A stretch of 64,000 nucleotides of DNA from Chitinophaga silvisoli (GTDB lineage: Bacteria; Bacteroidota; Bacteroidia; Chitinophagales; Chitinophagaceae), in assembly GCF_003412465.1 (NCBI RefSeq), contig NZ_QTJV01000012.1:124001-188000 (forward strand). The letters are read 5' to 3'. The notes under the pieces were generated by a model. The model saw only the letters and a list, made by a program, of their open reading frames with translations, was not told where the DNA came from and did no database searches. The translations under genes and the position numbers were made by a program. Shown piece by piece: positions 9,922-17,216 of the stretch. Numbering within the stretch: position 1 is the stretch's first letter; every line of letters begins with the position of its first letter.

Positions 9922-10521
9922 ATGTACCGCTATTTTATTATTAACAAACCTTACGACATGGTCTCGCAGTTCGTCAGCCCTGACAAAGTACATCTTTTGG
10001 GCGAACTGGATTATGACTTTCCTGAAGGCATTCATGCCGTAGGCAGACTCGACAACCATTCTGAAGGACTCCTGATCCTTACTACCAATAAAAAAATCAC
10101 CCGTTTATTATTCGAAAGTGAACAACCTCACAAACGTACCTACCTGGTAATGGTCAGTAAGATCATGAGCCAGGAGGCGCTGGAAAAGCTCCGTAATGGG
10201 GTAACTATCCGGATCAAAGGCGGGGTGGATTATGTAACACCGCCCTGCGATGTGCAGATCGTTGAAAAACCGGCAAACGTAGGTCCCAGGGCCCACGACC
10301 TGAAGGAGTACCTACCCAGGACCTGGATCACCATTACCCTCACGGAAGGGAAATTTCACCAGGTGAGAAAGATGACGGCAGCTGTGGGACACCAGACGAA
10401 AAGGCTGATTCGTATATCAATTGAGGACTTGCTGCTGGGAGACCTGCAACCGGGGCAGGTAAAGGAAATGGGAGAGGAGGAGATTTTCAGGTTATTGAAC
10501 ATTGCAGATGTGGAGGTGTAA
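9922..10521 (+). CDS. RluE-like 23S rRNA pseudouridine synthase (RsuA/RluB/E/F family)
   Basis: Isomerises a specific uridine in rRNA to pseudouridine. It is 199 aa with no N-terminal S4 domain, like RluE rather than RsuA or RluB. The family start motif YFIINKPYDMVSQF is at residues 4-17, the catalytic Asp is D44 in GRLDNHSEGLL, and the late motif GKFHQVRKMTAAVGH is present near residue 155. The start is an ATG 79 bp from the divergent GH127 start. Most likely a 23S rRNA enzyme modifying the RluE site near position 2457 (E. coli numbering); the exact target is inferred from architecture only. Confidence 0.9.
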   Translation: MYRYFIINKPYDMVSQFVSPDKVHLLGELDYDFPEGIHAVGRLDNHSEGLLILTTNKKITRLLFESEQPHKRTYLVMVSKIMSQEALEKLRNGVTIRIKGGVDYVTPPCDVQIVEKPANVGPRAHDLKEYLPRTWITITLTEGKFHQVRKMTAAVGHQTKRLIRISIEDLLLGDLQPGQVKEMGEEEIFRLLNIADVEV

Positions 10522-10675
10522 TGAATAAACCGGCAGACGAGGGGAATTTAAAATAACAGGATTTGTTATGACCGGCTCCCGCTAAAATTACTGCATAATT
10601 TAGCAAGATCGCATCAGTTTGGTCCCGATATTCTTGGTACTTTGCTGGCTTCCTTATCATGCTTAAAAGTTAATT

Positions 10676-12979
10676 ATGTTGAAAAAAAGTGCACTGGTAC
10701 TGGGTGTTTTGTTACTCTTCAAGGTAACACAGGCCCAGGATGCCGCATCTTCCCGTTACGGAATCATTCCTTATCCGCAACAGCTGGTGCCACAGGCAGG
10801 AGAATTTGTCATTACCACCAAAACGAAACTGGTAGTACCGGCCGGAAAAACTTTCAGCAATGAAGCTGCACAGTTACAGGCACTCATTAAGCAGGGCTTA
10901 GGCCAGGCACTGCCTGCCGGCACCAAAGCAGGTGCAGGTACCATCGTACTGACACAGGATGATCAGCTGGCCGGTGAAGAGGACTATACCTTGCAGATCA
11001 GCACGCAGCAGATCCAGGTAGGTGCTAAAACTCCTACCGGTATGTTCCGCGCTATTCAAACCCTTCGTCAGCTGATGCCCGTGGCCGTAGAAGGTACTAC
11101 GACCAAACTGACTAAAATTGCCATCCCGGCTGCAAACATCACCGACCATCCTGCCTATGGCTGGCGTGGTATGCATTTGGATGTATCCCGTCACTTTTTC
11201 TCTATCGACTATCTTAAGAAATTTATCAATGTACTGGCTTTGTACAAGATGAATAAATTTCATCTTCACCTGACGGATGACCAGGGCTGGCGTATTGAAA
11301 TTAAAAAATATCCTTTGCTGACAGAACGTGGTGCATGGCGTGAATGGAACAACCAGGATTCCGCCTGTATGGAGAAAGCCAAAACCAACCCGGATATGGC
11401 TATCGATGCTTCCCACATCATTCACAAAGATGGCAAAACGCTGTACGGCGGCTTCTATACCCAGGCCCAGATGAAGGACCTGATTGCCTATGCCGCAGCA
11501 CGCCATGTCGAAATCATCCCCGAAATCGATATGCCGGGGCATATGATGGCGGCTATCAGGGAATACCCTTTCCTGAGTTGCCAGGGTGGTGTAAAATGGG
11601 GTAAATTATTTACGACTCCTATCTGTCCCTGTAAGGAAACGACCTTTGAATTTGCGGAGAATGTATTCACTGAAATCGCGGCTTTGTTCCCTTCCCAATA
11701 CATTCACCTGGGTGCAGATGAAGTGGACAAGTCTACCTGGGAGCACTTTGATGGTGTACAGGAGTTCATGAAAGAGCATCATATCAAAGACGTAGATGAA
11801 CTGCAGAGTTATTTCGTGAAGAGAATGGAGAAGTTCTTCAATTCAAAAGGAAAGAAACTAATCGGCTGGGATGAGATCCTGGAAGGTGGCGTGAGCCCTA
11901 CTGCCATGGTCATGTACTGGAGAAGCTGGGTACCTTCAGCGCCTATACATGCTGCTAAGAATGGTAACTACGTGATCATGACTCCTGGTAACCCACTGTA
12001 TTTCGATGGCATTCCCGACAGGAACTCTATTGCTAACGTATACAACTTTGAACCGGTACCTAAGGGGCTGACTGCTGCAGAAGGTAAATTCATCATCGGT
12101 GCACAGGCAAATATCTGGACGGAAATGATCCCTTCCGAAAAGCGTGCAGACTTTATGTATATGCCGCGTATGACAGCGTTGGCTGAAGTATTGTGGACAC
12201 ATCAGGCAGATTTCGATGGCTATTCCCGTCGCCTGATGACGCAATATAAAAGGCTGGATGTAATGAAAGTAAACTACCGCATGCCTGACCTGGATGGATT
12301 TACAGAAGAAAACGTATTTGTAGGGAAGACCAAACTGAACATTGCAAAGCCATCTCCCGAAATGATCATCCGCTATACCACGGATGGTACAGCGCCTACT
12401 GTAAAATCACCTGAATTGCCGGCTGATTATATTATCCCGGGCAAGATCTCCCTGCGCATTGCAGCCTTTAAGCCAAACGGTGTACATGGTGAGATTTATA
12501 CACTGAACTATAAGCCCCAGACCTTCTTCAAACCTACCGAAATAAGTGGTTTGCAGCAGGGGCTGAAACTGGATTATTTCAATGGTGCCTACAAGGGTGT
12601 TACTACCCTGAAAGAGGCGGGCGATAGTACGGGCTTTGTAAATAATGTGATTATGCCTGATAGCATGGGGCATGGAGGCAAACCATTTGGTGCTATCCTG
12701 AAAGGCTATATCAATGTACCGGAGACAGCGATCTATAGCTTCTTCCTTACCGCTGATGATGGTGCGAACCTGTATATAGATGGCGAGAAAGTAGTAGACA
12801 ATGATGGCTGGCATGCACCATTGCAGAAGAGCGGACAGATTGCGCTGCAGAAAGGGCTGCATCCGATAGAAGTGAAGTTTGTGGAAGGCGGTGGCGGTTA
12901 CACGCTGAAGCTTGAATACAGGGTGAATGGTGGTAAGATCGGTCGACTGCCGGACGAGTGGTTGCAGGTAGCAAAATAA
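10676..12979 (+). CDS. Beta-N-acetylhexosaminidase, GH20, with C-terminal PA14 domain
   Basis: Secreted or periplasmic exo-hexosaminidase that removes terminal GlcNAc/GalNAc, 767 aa. Signal peptide 1-20 (LLLFKVTQAQ), GH20b fold about 25-155 (YGIIPYPQQLVPQAGEFVI), GH20 catalytic barrel about 158-520 with the Asp-Glu pair D348-E349 in HLGADEV, a chitobiase-type C-terminal domain about 535-625 (IRYTTDGTAPT), and a PA14 module about 640-762 (GAYKG, TADDGANLYIDGEKVVDNDG) that often binds glycans. The gene stands alone between the pseudouridine synthase and its own terminator at 12986. Substrates could be chitin oligomers, peptidoglycan-derived sugars or host/fungal glycans. Confidence 0.95.
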   Translation: MLKKSALVLGVLLLFKVTQAQDAASSRYGIIPYPQQLVPQAGEFVITTKTKLVVPAGKTFSNEAAQLQALIKQGLGQALPAGTKAGAGTIVLTQDDQLAGEEDYTLQISTQQIQVGAKTPTGMFRAIQTLRQLMPVAVEGTTTKLTKIAIPAANITDHPAYGWRGMHLDVSRHFFSIDYLKKFINVLALYKMNKFHLHLTDDQGWRIEIKKYPLLTERGAWREWNNQDSACMEKAKTNPDMAIDASHIIHKDGKTLYGGFYTQAQMKDLIAYAAARHVEIIPEIDMPGHMMAAIREYPFLSCQGGVKWGKLFTTPICPCKETTFEFAENVFTEIAALFPSQYIHLGADEVDKSTWEHFDGVQEFMKEHHIKDVDELQSYFVKRMEKFFNSKGKKLIGWDEILEGGVSPTAMVMYWRSWVPSAPIHAAKNGNYVIMTPGNPLYFDGIPDRNSIANVYNFEPVPKGLTAAEGKFIIGAQANIWTEMIPSEKRADFMYMPRMTALAEVLWTHQADFDGYSRRLMTQYKRLDVMKVNYRMPDLDGFTEENVFVGKTKLNIAKPSPEMIIRYTTDGTAPTVKSPELPADYIIPGKISLRIAAFKPNGVHGEIYTLNYKPQTFFKPTEISGLQQGLKLDYFNGAYKGVTTLKEAGDSTGFVNNVIMPDSMGHGGKPFGAILKGYINVPETAIYSFFLTADDGANLYIDGEKVVDNDGWHAPLQKSGQIALQKGLHPIEVKFVEGGGGYTLKLEYRVNGGKIGRLPDEWLQVAK

Positions 12980-12985
12980 ATATAG

Positions 12986-13018
12986 AAACGGGTAGCCTAA
13001 CAGCTGCCCGTTTTTTTT
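12986..13018 (+). terminator. Rho-independent terminator of the GH20 gene
   Basis: ACGGGTAGC (12988-12996) pairs with GCTGCCCGT (13003-13011), with one G-T wobble, followed by a run of eight T. It lies 9 bp after the GH20 stop codon. Confidence 0.85.
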
Positions 13019-13226
13019 ACATTGCTGAAGAATGAGCCCGTCTGGACCTTTCACGGCACAGCTGACGATATGGTCGATTTCGGGGGCACTGCCCGCCTGG
13101 TAGAGAGTCTGGGAGCCTGTGGCGGACATTTGAAATTTACACTATTGGAGGAGGAGGGGGCATGTGATTCAGTATTTGTTTGCAAAACCTGCGCTATACG
13201 AGTGGTTATTGCAACAGAAAAAGTAG
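13019..13226 (+). pseudogene. C-terminal remnant of a LpqC/phospholipase-like alpha/beta hydrolase, frameshifted
   Basis: The DNA right after the GH20 terminator encodes the last 70 or so residues of an esterase: KNEPVWTFHGTADDMVD (the catalytic-Asp region of this family), GTARLVESLGACGGHLKFTLL, then, after removing one G from the G run at 13156-13160, EEEGHVIQYLFAKPALYEWL and a TAG at 13224-13226. The catalytic-His context (EGH) appears only in the corrected frame. Everything upstream, including the nucleophile, is absent, so the gene is truncated as well as frameshifted. The uncorrected frame would fuse this remnant to the downstream START-domain gene, which is not believable. Confidence 0.75.
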
Positions 13227-13237
13227 TTTTGCAGGAT

Positions 13238-13615
13238 ATGAAGGATTACAAAAAGCACTTTATCGTGCCGGCACCTCCTGAGGAGCTGTACAAGGCATTG
13301 ACCAATCAATATACTATCCAGTTATGGTCCGGCGAACCTGCCGAGATGTCTACCGAGCCGGGAACAGAATTTTCCCTCTGGGGCGATAGTATAGTGGGTA
13401 TGAACCTGGAGTTTGAAGAAGATAAGAAGATCGTACAGGAATGGTACTTTGGTGACCAGCCGGAAGATTCTATAGTAACCATTATCCTGCATCCCAGCAA
13501 GAAAGGAACGGATGTGGAACTGAAGCACACGAATATTCCTGACGAGGCTTTTGAGGATATCGTAAATGGTTGGAATGAGGCTTATTTCGGAGCATTGATT
13601 GATTTCTATTCATGA
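13238..13615 (+). CDS. START/SRPBCC-fold protein (AHSA1 family)
   Basis: Small cytosolic helix-grip protein, about 125 aa. I chose the ATG at 13238 (MKDYKKHFIVPAPPEELYKA) because the upstream in-frame sequence is the esterase remnant. The AHSA1-like pattern is clear: FIVPAPPEELYKALTN at the N-terminus, GTEFSLWGDSIVGMNLEFE, KIVQEWYFGDQPEDSIVTI, and a C-terminal WNEAYFGALIDFYS helix. Members bind hydrophobic ligands or activate Hsp90, and no ligand can be assigned here. Its TGA overlaps the ATG of the next gene (ATGA at 13612-13615), indicating translational coupling. Confidence 0.85.
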   Translation: MKDYKKHFIVPAPPEELYKALTNQYTIQLWSGEPAEMSTEPGTEFSLWGDSIVGMNLEFEEDKKIVQEWYFGDQPEDSIVTIILHPSKKGTDVELKHTNIPDEAFEDIVNGWNEAYFGALIDFYS

Positions 13616-14082
13616 AGCCAGCCAGTATCAGTGAATTGAAAAAGGAATTGCAGGCACTGCCACCAGCGAGACTGATGGAGGTATGCCTGCGCCTGGCAAA
13701 GTTTAAGAATGACAACAAGGAATTGCTGTCTTACCTGCTTTTTGAAGAGGGCGATTTGCAGGGCTATATAGCAGCTGTAAAACTGGAGATGGATGAGGCC
13801 TTTGCCGCTCAGCCTAAGACGAATCTTTACTATGTAAAAAAGTACCTGAGGAAGATCCTGAGAGGTGTCAGCAAGCAAATAAAATATACGGGATCAAAGG
13901 TGGCGGAAATAGAATTGCTGTTGTACTTCCTGCTGAAGATCAAAAAAGCAGGAATCAAAGTAGGGGAGAGTCCGGCTTTGACAACCATTTACCTGGGGCA
14001 GATCAAAAAGATAAAAAAGGCCATCGAGAGTCAGCATGAGGACTTGCAATACGAATACACAAAAGAATTAGAAAAGTTATAG
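13612..14082 (+). CDS. Conserved helical protein of unknown function
   Basis: 156-aa soluble protein without signal peptide or membrane segment, rich in Lys and Leu and predicted to be almost all helix (SELKKELQALPPARLMEVCL, KKYLRKILRGVSKQIKYTG). It overlaps the AHSA1-like gene by 4 bp and ends in front of a hairpin terminator, so the two form a short operon. Proteins of this type occur in many Bacteroidota genomes without an assigned role. I recognise no catalytic motif. Confidence 0.8.
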   Translation: MKPASISELKKELQALPPARLMEVCLRLAKFKNDNKELLSYLLFEEGDLQGYIAAVKLEMDEAFAAQPKTNLYYVKKYLRKILRGVSKQIKYTGSKVAEIELLLYFLLKIKKAGIKVGESPALTTIYLGQIKKIKKAIESQHEDLQYEYTKELEKL

Positions 14083-14089
14083 ATTGATT

Positions 14090-14112
14090 AGCAGGCACTT
14101 GCCTGCTTTTTT
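14090..14112 (+). terminator. Rho-independent terminator
   Basis: AGCAGGC (14090-14096) pairs with GCCTGCT (14101-14107) around a four-base loop, followed by six T. It closes the 13238-14082 gene pair. Confidence 0.75.
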
Positions 14113-14144
14113 ATTCTCTGGTAAGTATTAAACTTTCAGAATAT

Positions 14145-14175
14145 TTTGAAAATACAATATTCTATCTTAGGTTTG
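14145..14175 (+). promoter_or_regulatory. Bacteroidetes sigma-A promoter
   Basis: TTTG (14145-14148), exactly 19 bp, then TAGGTTTG (14168-14175) matches the Bacteroidetes vegetative consensus TTTG-N19-TAnnTTTG at every fixed position. The ATG of the first membrane-protein gene lies 8 bp downstream of the -7 box, giving a very short leader. Confidence 0.75.
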
Positions 14176-14182
14176 TACTGTT

Positions 14183-14530
14183 ATGAATATCCTTGCATAC
14201 ATCATCTATTTGTTGATCACTTACCTGGTTACTGTCAGGGTAGGTTTTCTCTTCTTCAGGAATGGCCGCTTATATATTCTGGGCTTATTGAAGGGCGATG
14301 GATCCCTGACGGACTTCATTAACAAAATCTTGCTGGTGGGTTATTACCTGGTGAACCTGGGCTATGCGGCATTGATGATCAGTTGCTGGAGCGAGGTGCA
14401 TACCTGGCTGGAATTGCTGACGAGCATTATCACGATGACGGGCAGGATTTTGCTCACATTGGCGGTCATGCATTATATCAATATGGGCGTGATTTTACTG
14501 ATTAAATATCATCACTTTAAAACCTTATAA
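14183..14530 (+). CDS. Small integral membrane protein, first of a tandem paralogue pair
   Basis: 115 aa with three likely transmembrane helices (about 5-25, 47-66 and 80-105). The N-terminus reads MNILAYIIYLLITYLVTVRV. A short loop with RNGRLYILGLLKGD is matched in the next protein by KNGRVFMLDIFHGR, and YYLVNLGYA is matched by FYLLNLGFA, so the two genes are diverged duplicates. It starts 8 bp after a strong promoter and ends one base before its paralogue. I know no assigned function. Confidence 0.8.
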   Translation: MNILAYIIYLLITYLVTVRVGFLFFRNGRLYILGLLKGDGSLTDFINKILLVGYYLVNLGYAALMISCWSEVHTWLELLTSIITMTGRILLTLAVMHYINMGVILLIKYHHFKTL

Positions 14531-14531
14531 T

Positions 14532-14897
14532 ATGAACTTCATTGCTTATCTCATTTATCTCCCATTGGTAATTTTGGTGACATGGTATGTAGCACATACG
14601 CTTTTCAAAAACGGACGTGTATTTATGCTCGACATTTTTCACGGCAGGGAGGATATAGCAGTAGCTACGAATAAATTGTTTGAGACGGGCTTTTACCTGC
14701 TGAACCTGGGCTTTGCCTTTTATATCATGGAAATCAGCCAGGTAGTGGTTACGAAACGTAGCCTGATGGAGGTATTGAGTGTGAAGATCGGGGGATTTTG
14801 TATTTACCTGGGAGTGATGTTGTTCTTTAACCTATATTTATTTTTCAGGGGCAGAAGGAATGCAAAACGTACGGTTCCGCCTTTGATTATTAAGTAA
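14532..14897 (+). CDS. Small integral membrane protein, second of a tandem paralogue pair
   Basis: 121 aa with three likely transmembrane helices. It shares the start MNFIAYLIYLPLVILVTWYV, the F.NGR loop and the LNLGFA block with the upstream gene, and ends in a basic tail (FRGRRNAKRTVPPLIIK) expected on the cytoplasmic side. A one-base intergenic gap means the two are co-translated; they could form a heterodimer. A 34-codon frame with a signal-like sequence follows 13 bp later. Confidence 0.8.
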   Translation: MNFIAYLIYLPLVILVTWYVAHTLFKNGRVFMLDIFHGREDIAVATNKLFETGFYLLNLGFAFYIMEISQVVVTKRSLMEVLSVKIGGFCIYLGVMLFFNLYLFFRGRRNAKRTVPPLIIK

Positions 14898-14910
14898 ACG
14901 TTGCCCGCAT

Positions 14911-15015
14911 ATGAAATTTTATTTCCTGTACTTATGCCTGTTAGCCGCAGTGGTGCAAAGCGCAGACGAGGATATTCAGATTGTTAACGCTTTGCTAAAA
15001 TCTTCTGACCATTAA
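14911..15015 (+). CDS. Candidate 34-aa secreted or membrane micropeptide
   Basis: ATG at 14911 and TAA at 15013-15015 encode 34 residues: MKFYFLYLCLLAAVVQSADE is a credible signal peptide or membrane anchor, followed by a short polar tail (DIQIVNALLKSSDH). It follows the membrane-protein pair by 13 bp on the same strand, so it would be co-transcribed. With so few codons the frame could be chance, or the start of a deleted secreted protein. Confidence 0.35.
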   Translation: MKFYFLYLCLLAAVVQSADEDIQIVNALLKSSDH

Positions 15016-15054
15016 ATCTTTCCTTTAAACCCGGGTCTAAGTACTATAAAAAGA

Positions 15055-15063
15055 AAAGGAGGA
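15055..15063 (+). promoter_or_regulatory. Strong Shine-Dalgarno site
   Basis: AAAGGAGGA ends 3 bp before the ATG at 15067. Near-perfect anti-16S complementarity is rare in Bacteroidota and is not seen before most other genes of this window. It fixes the start of the Gly/Gln-rich protein, although the spacing is shorter than optimal. Confidence 0.6.
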
Positions 15064-15066
15064 GTC

Positions 15067-15549
15067 ATGAAAAAGATAATAATTGCGTTGACGATGACAG
15101 TAATGGCCACAGGTGCCTTTGCCATGGGTCCCGGACATGGCGGCGGTGGCTGGCATGGTGGCGGTCGTACTACCATCATTTATGGTGGCGGATTTTACAG
15201 CCCGTTTTATTCACCATTTGGCTGGGGATTTGGATACGGTTATCCTTACCCGTACTATGCAGCGCCTTACAGACCTTCCAGGCTCGATATGCAGGTGATG
15301 GACATTAAAAATGACTATTCAGACAGAATTGCTTCAGTAAAAATGGACAAGGACCTGAGTCGTAAAGAAAGGAGACAGGAAATAAGGCAGCTGAAGAGAG
15401 AACGTGACCAGGCAGTGTATGATGCCAAGAGGAATTATTACAAGCAGGGTATGCAGCGCAGACAGCAGCAGATGCAGCAGTCACAGCCTCAGACCCAGCA
15501 ACAGCAGCAGTCACAGCCTCAGACCCAGCCGGAAACACAACAGCAATAA
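15067..15549 (+). CDS. Secreted Gly/His/Tyr-rich protein with Gln-rich tail
   Basis: 160 aa. Signal peptide (MKKIIIALTMTVMATGAFA), then a low-complexity Gly-His-Tyr-Pro segment (GPGHGGGGWHGGGR, SPFYSPFGWGFGYGYPYPYY), a charged helical stretch about 80-130 (SRKERRQEIRQLKRERDQAV), and a Gln-rich tail containing a repeated SQPQTQ unit encoded by near-identical DNA repeats. The charged helix resembles the Spy/CpxP-like pattern of periplasmic coiled proteins, but no LTxxQ motif is visible. The gene has an unusually strong ribosome-binding site and shares a bidirectional terminator with the convergent DUF4421 gene. Confidence 0.8.
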   Translation: MKKIIIALTMTVMATGAFAMGPGHGGGGWHGGGRTTIIYGGGFYSPFYSPFGWGFGYGYPYPYYAAPYRPSRLDMQVMDIKNDYSDRIASVKMDKDLSRKERRQEIRQLKRERDQAVYDAKRNYYKQGMQRRQQQMQQSQPQTQQQQQSQPQTQPETQQQ

Positions 15550-15560
15550 AATCGATTTTA

Positions 15561-15589
15561 AAAAGCCGCAAGCAATTGCGGCTTTTTTT
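15561..15589. terminator. Bidirectional terminator between convergent genes
   Basis: AAAAGCCGCAA (15561-15571), loop GCAA, TTGCGGCTTTT (15576-15586), with T on the right and A on the left, so it works in both directions. It touches the stop codon of the minus-strand gene at 15588. Confidence 0.85.
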
Positions 15590-16544
15590 ATAAGATACCG
15601 AGGATCTTTTTGGGCAGGTGTGCAAAGCGGTAACCCACTGTCAGACTCAGGTTCCAGTCCGTACGATGCATGTCTTTTACCAACAGGTTGGTATTCAGAT
15701 TCTCCCAGGAGGTGTTGAGATAAGCATAGTATTTTTCACCATTATAGCCTGCATTGATCCATCCCTGGATATCGGTGACCGTTTGCAGTCCGGTATTGTT
15801 CATATTTAATTCATGCAAGGCACCGGCACCCATTACCACCGCAGGGGCTATCATCCACTTATGATTGCCGGTTACAAAATTGTAGGTGTAACCACCTTTA
15901 AAGACCAGGGAGAGCCAGGAGGGATTAGAAGAAAGTAAATTATAAGTCAGCGAATCTGAAATAAGGTGCGGGGTAGGTTTCTTCCACCTGATCTGGTGCC
16001 AGAGTGGGGTAGCGACCATGAATATTGACCCGGCGGATTGCAATTGCTGTTCAGAAAAGGAAGAAGCCGCTTTGTAAGAATACTTTTTGTGATTGGTATA
16101 ATAGTAGAGGTCCAGGCCGGCATTGGTGAAGTCGATTCCCTGGAAGGCTTCGTAGCCCCTGTGATCATGTTCGGGGATCAGTAAACCGTTGTATGCATTA
16201 TAAAACGGTTCTACGCTCACCGCATGACTGCCGAACTGCATCCTGATAAGGCGATAATGATACTTTGCTTTATTGTCCAGTTCTGTACCGGGCAGGTTGA
16301 CAGAGTATTGCAGGTAAAGCCATTTGTAACTCACATCGCCTCCCAGGTAACCGCTGCTGTTTACTGCCAGCTTATAATTACTTTGCCTGTGCCGGTGTGT
16401 ACGGAATTTAAAGGTGGTACTATAGGTACCCCCATAAAGCTCAACCATATTTTTCCGTGCAAATGACTCTATATAGGCCGAGTCTGTTTTTTGAGCGTAA
16501 AGAGTTGTAGGTATTATAAGTAACAGCAAAAAATAACGCCACAT
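15588..16544 (-). CDS. DUF4421 outer-membrane beta-barrel-like protein
   Basis: 318 aa with signal peptide (MWRYFLLLLIIPTTLYAQ). The pattern of alternating aromatic/hydrophobic strands (YGGTYSTTFKFRTH, YLGGDVSYKWLYLQYSV, GLDLYYYTNHKKYSYKA) and a terminal strand NLSLTVGYRFAHLPKKILGI fit the DUF4421 family of Bacteroidota outer-membrane proteins. Its role is unknown. It is transcribed alone and converges on the Gly/Gln-rich gene at a shared terminator. Confidence 0.75.
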   Translation of the reverse strand: MWRYFLLLLIIPTTLYAQKTDSAYIESFARKNMVELYGGTYSTTFKFRTHRHRQSNYKLAVNSSGYLGGDVSYKWLYLQYSVNLPGTELDNKAKYHYRLIRMQFGSHAVSVEPFYNAYNGLLIPEHDHRGYEAFQGIDFTNAGLDLYYYTNHKKYSYKAASSFSEQQLQSAGSIFMVATPLWHQIRWKKPTPHLISDSLTYNLLSSNPSWLSLVFKGGYTYNFVTGNHKWMIAPAVVMGAGALHELNMNNTGLQTVTDIQGWINAGYNGEKYYAYLNTSWENLNTNLLVKDMHRTDWNLSLTVGYRFAHLPKKILGIL

Positions 16545-16624
16545 GATTTTAGAACAACAGGAATCAGTAAAAGGTTTTTTGCTAAAAAATGTTTAAGTTT
16601 CTACCCGATTTTAACAACTAAACT

Positions 16625-17182
16625 ATGAAATTAAAACTCAGACATTGTCTGCTGGCATTTATAGCCCTGCCAGCCTTCGGACAAAAATCGAATTTTCACT
16701 TTGTGAGCAGCAAGGCTCAACAGATCAATATTAATAAAGGAACCATTTTCGTAAATGGTAACCGTGCTTTTCTGCTGAGTAATGGCGCTGAGTTTTTAGA
16801 TAGCAGGCGCAATAAGCTCATTGAAAACGGAGGCAATGTATTTTTATTTCTGGAAGTAAACCGCAGTGCGGACGTTAAAGATCTGATAATTTTCAGCGTG
16901 AATAATTCCAGCGTGGATTCTATTGCAAACGTGGTGTCTTCCGATATCAGGGATTATGACCATGACCAGAACCTGGAAGTGGGAGGGGCGTACACAGTAG
17001 CGCCTTATCCGTCCGCCGATTCAGTGTATTATGTGCCTTACATTTATTATGAAATTGTGAAGGGCAGAGTAGTGCTGGATGAGGAATACAATGAAAAGAT
17101 CAATAAAAAGAAATACGGTGTGTGGCTGAAGGATTTAATCGTGGATAGGAAGTATAAGGTGATACCAAAGCCGAAGCATTAA
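16625..17182 (+). CDS. Secreted protein of unknown function
   Basis: 185 aa with signal peptide ending at LPAFGQ (about residue 20). The mature part is a beta-rich domain (INKGTIFVNGNRAFLLSNG, VFLFLEVNRSADVKDLIIFS) with a lysine-rich C-terminus (KPKH). I do not recognise the family. The gene is divergent from DUF4421 across about 80 bp and ends at a palindromic terminator shared with the amine oxidase gene. Confidence 0.75.
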   Translation: MKLKLRHCLLAFIALPAFGQKSNFHFVSSKAQQININKGTIFVNGNRAFLLSNGAEFLDSRRNKLIENGGNVFLFLEVNRSADVKDLIIFSVNNSSVDSIANVVSSDIRDYDHDQNLEVGGAYTVAPYPSADSVYYVPYIYYEIVKGRVVLDEEYNEKINKKKYGVWLKDLIVDRKYKVIPKPKH

Positions 17183-17190
17183 TCTTATTG

Positions 17191-17216
17191 AAAAGCCTTC
17201 CTTAAGGAAGGCTTTT
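17191..17216. terminator. Palindromic bidirectional terminator
   Basis: AAAAGCCTTCCTT directly followed by AAGGAAGGCTTTT, a perfect 26-bp palindrome. The TAA of the minus-strand amine oxidase (17202-17204) lies inside the stem, so the coding end and the terminator overlap. Confidence 0.85.

Noticed and set aside
12407..13129. 240-codon minus-strand frame overlapping the GH20 3' end
   Set aside because: Crosses the GH20 terminator and lies opposite the PA14 domain; no family features.
13022..13237. N-terminal 72-residue extension of the START-domain protein
   Set aside because: It is the esterase remnant read in its uncorrected frame; the family N-terminus begins at 13238.
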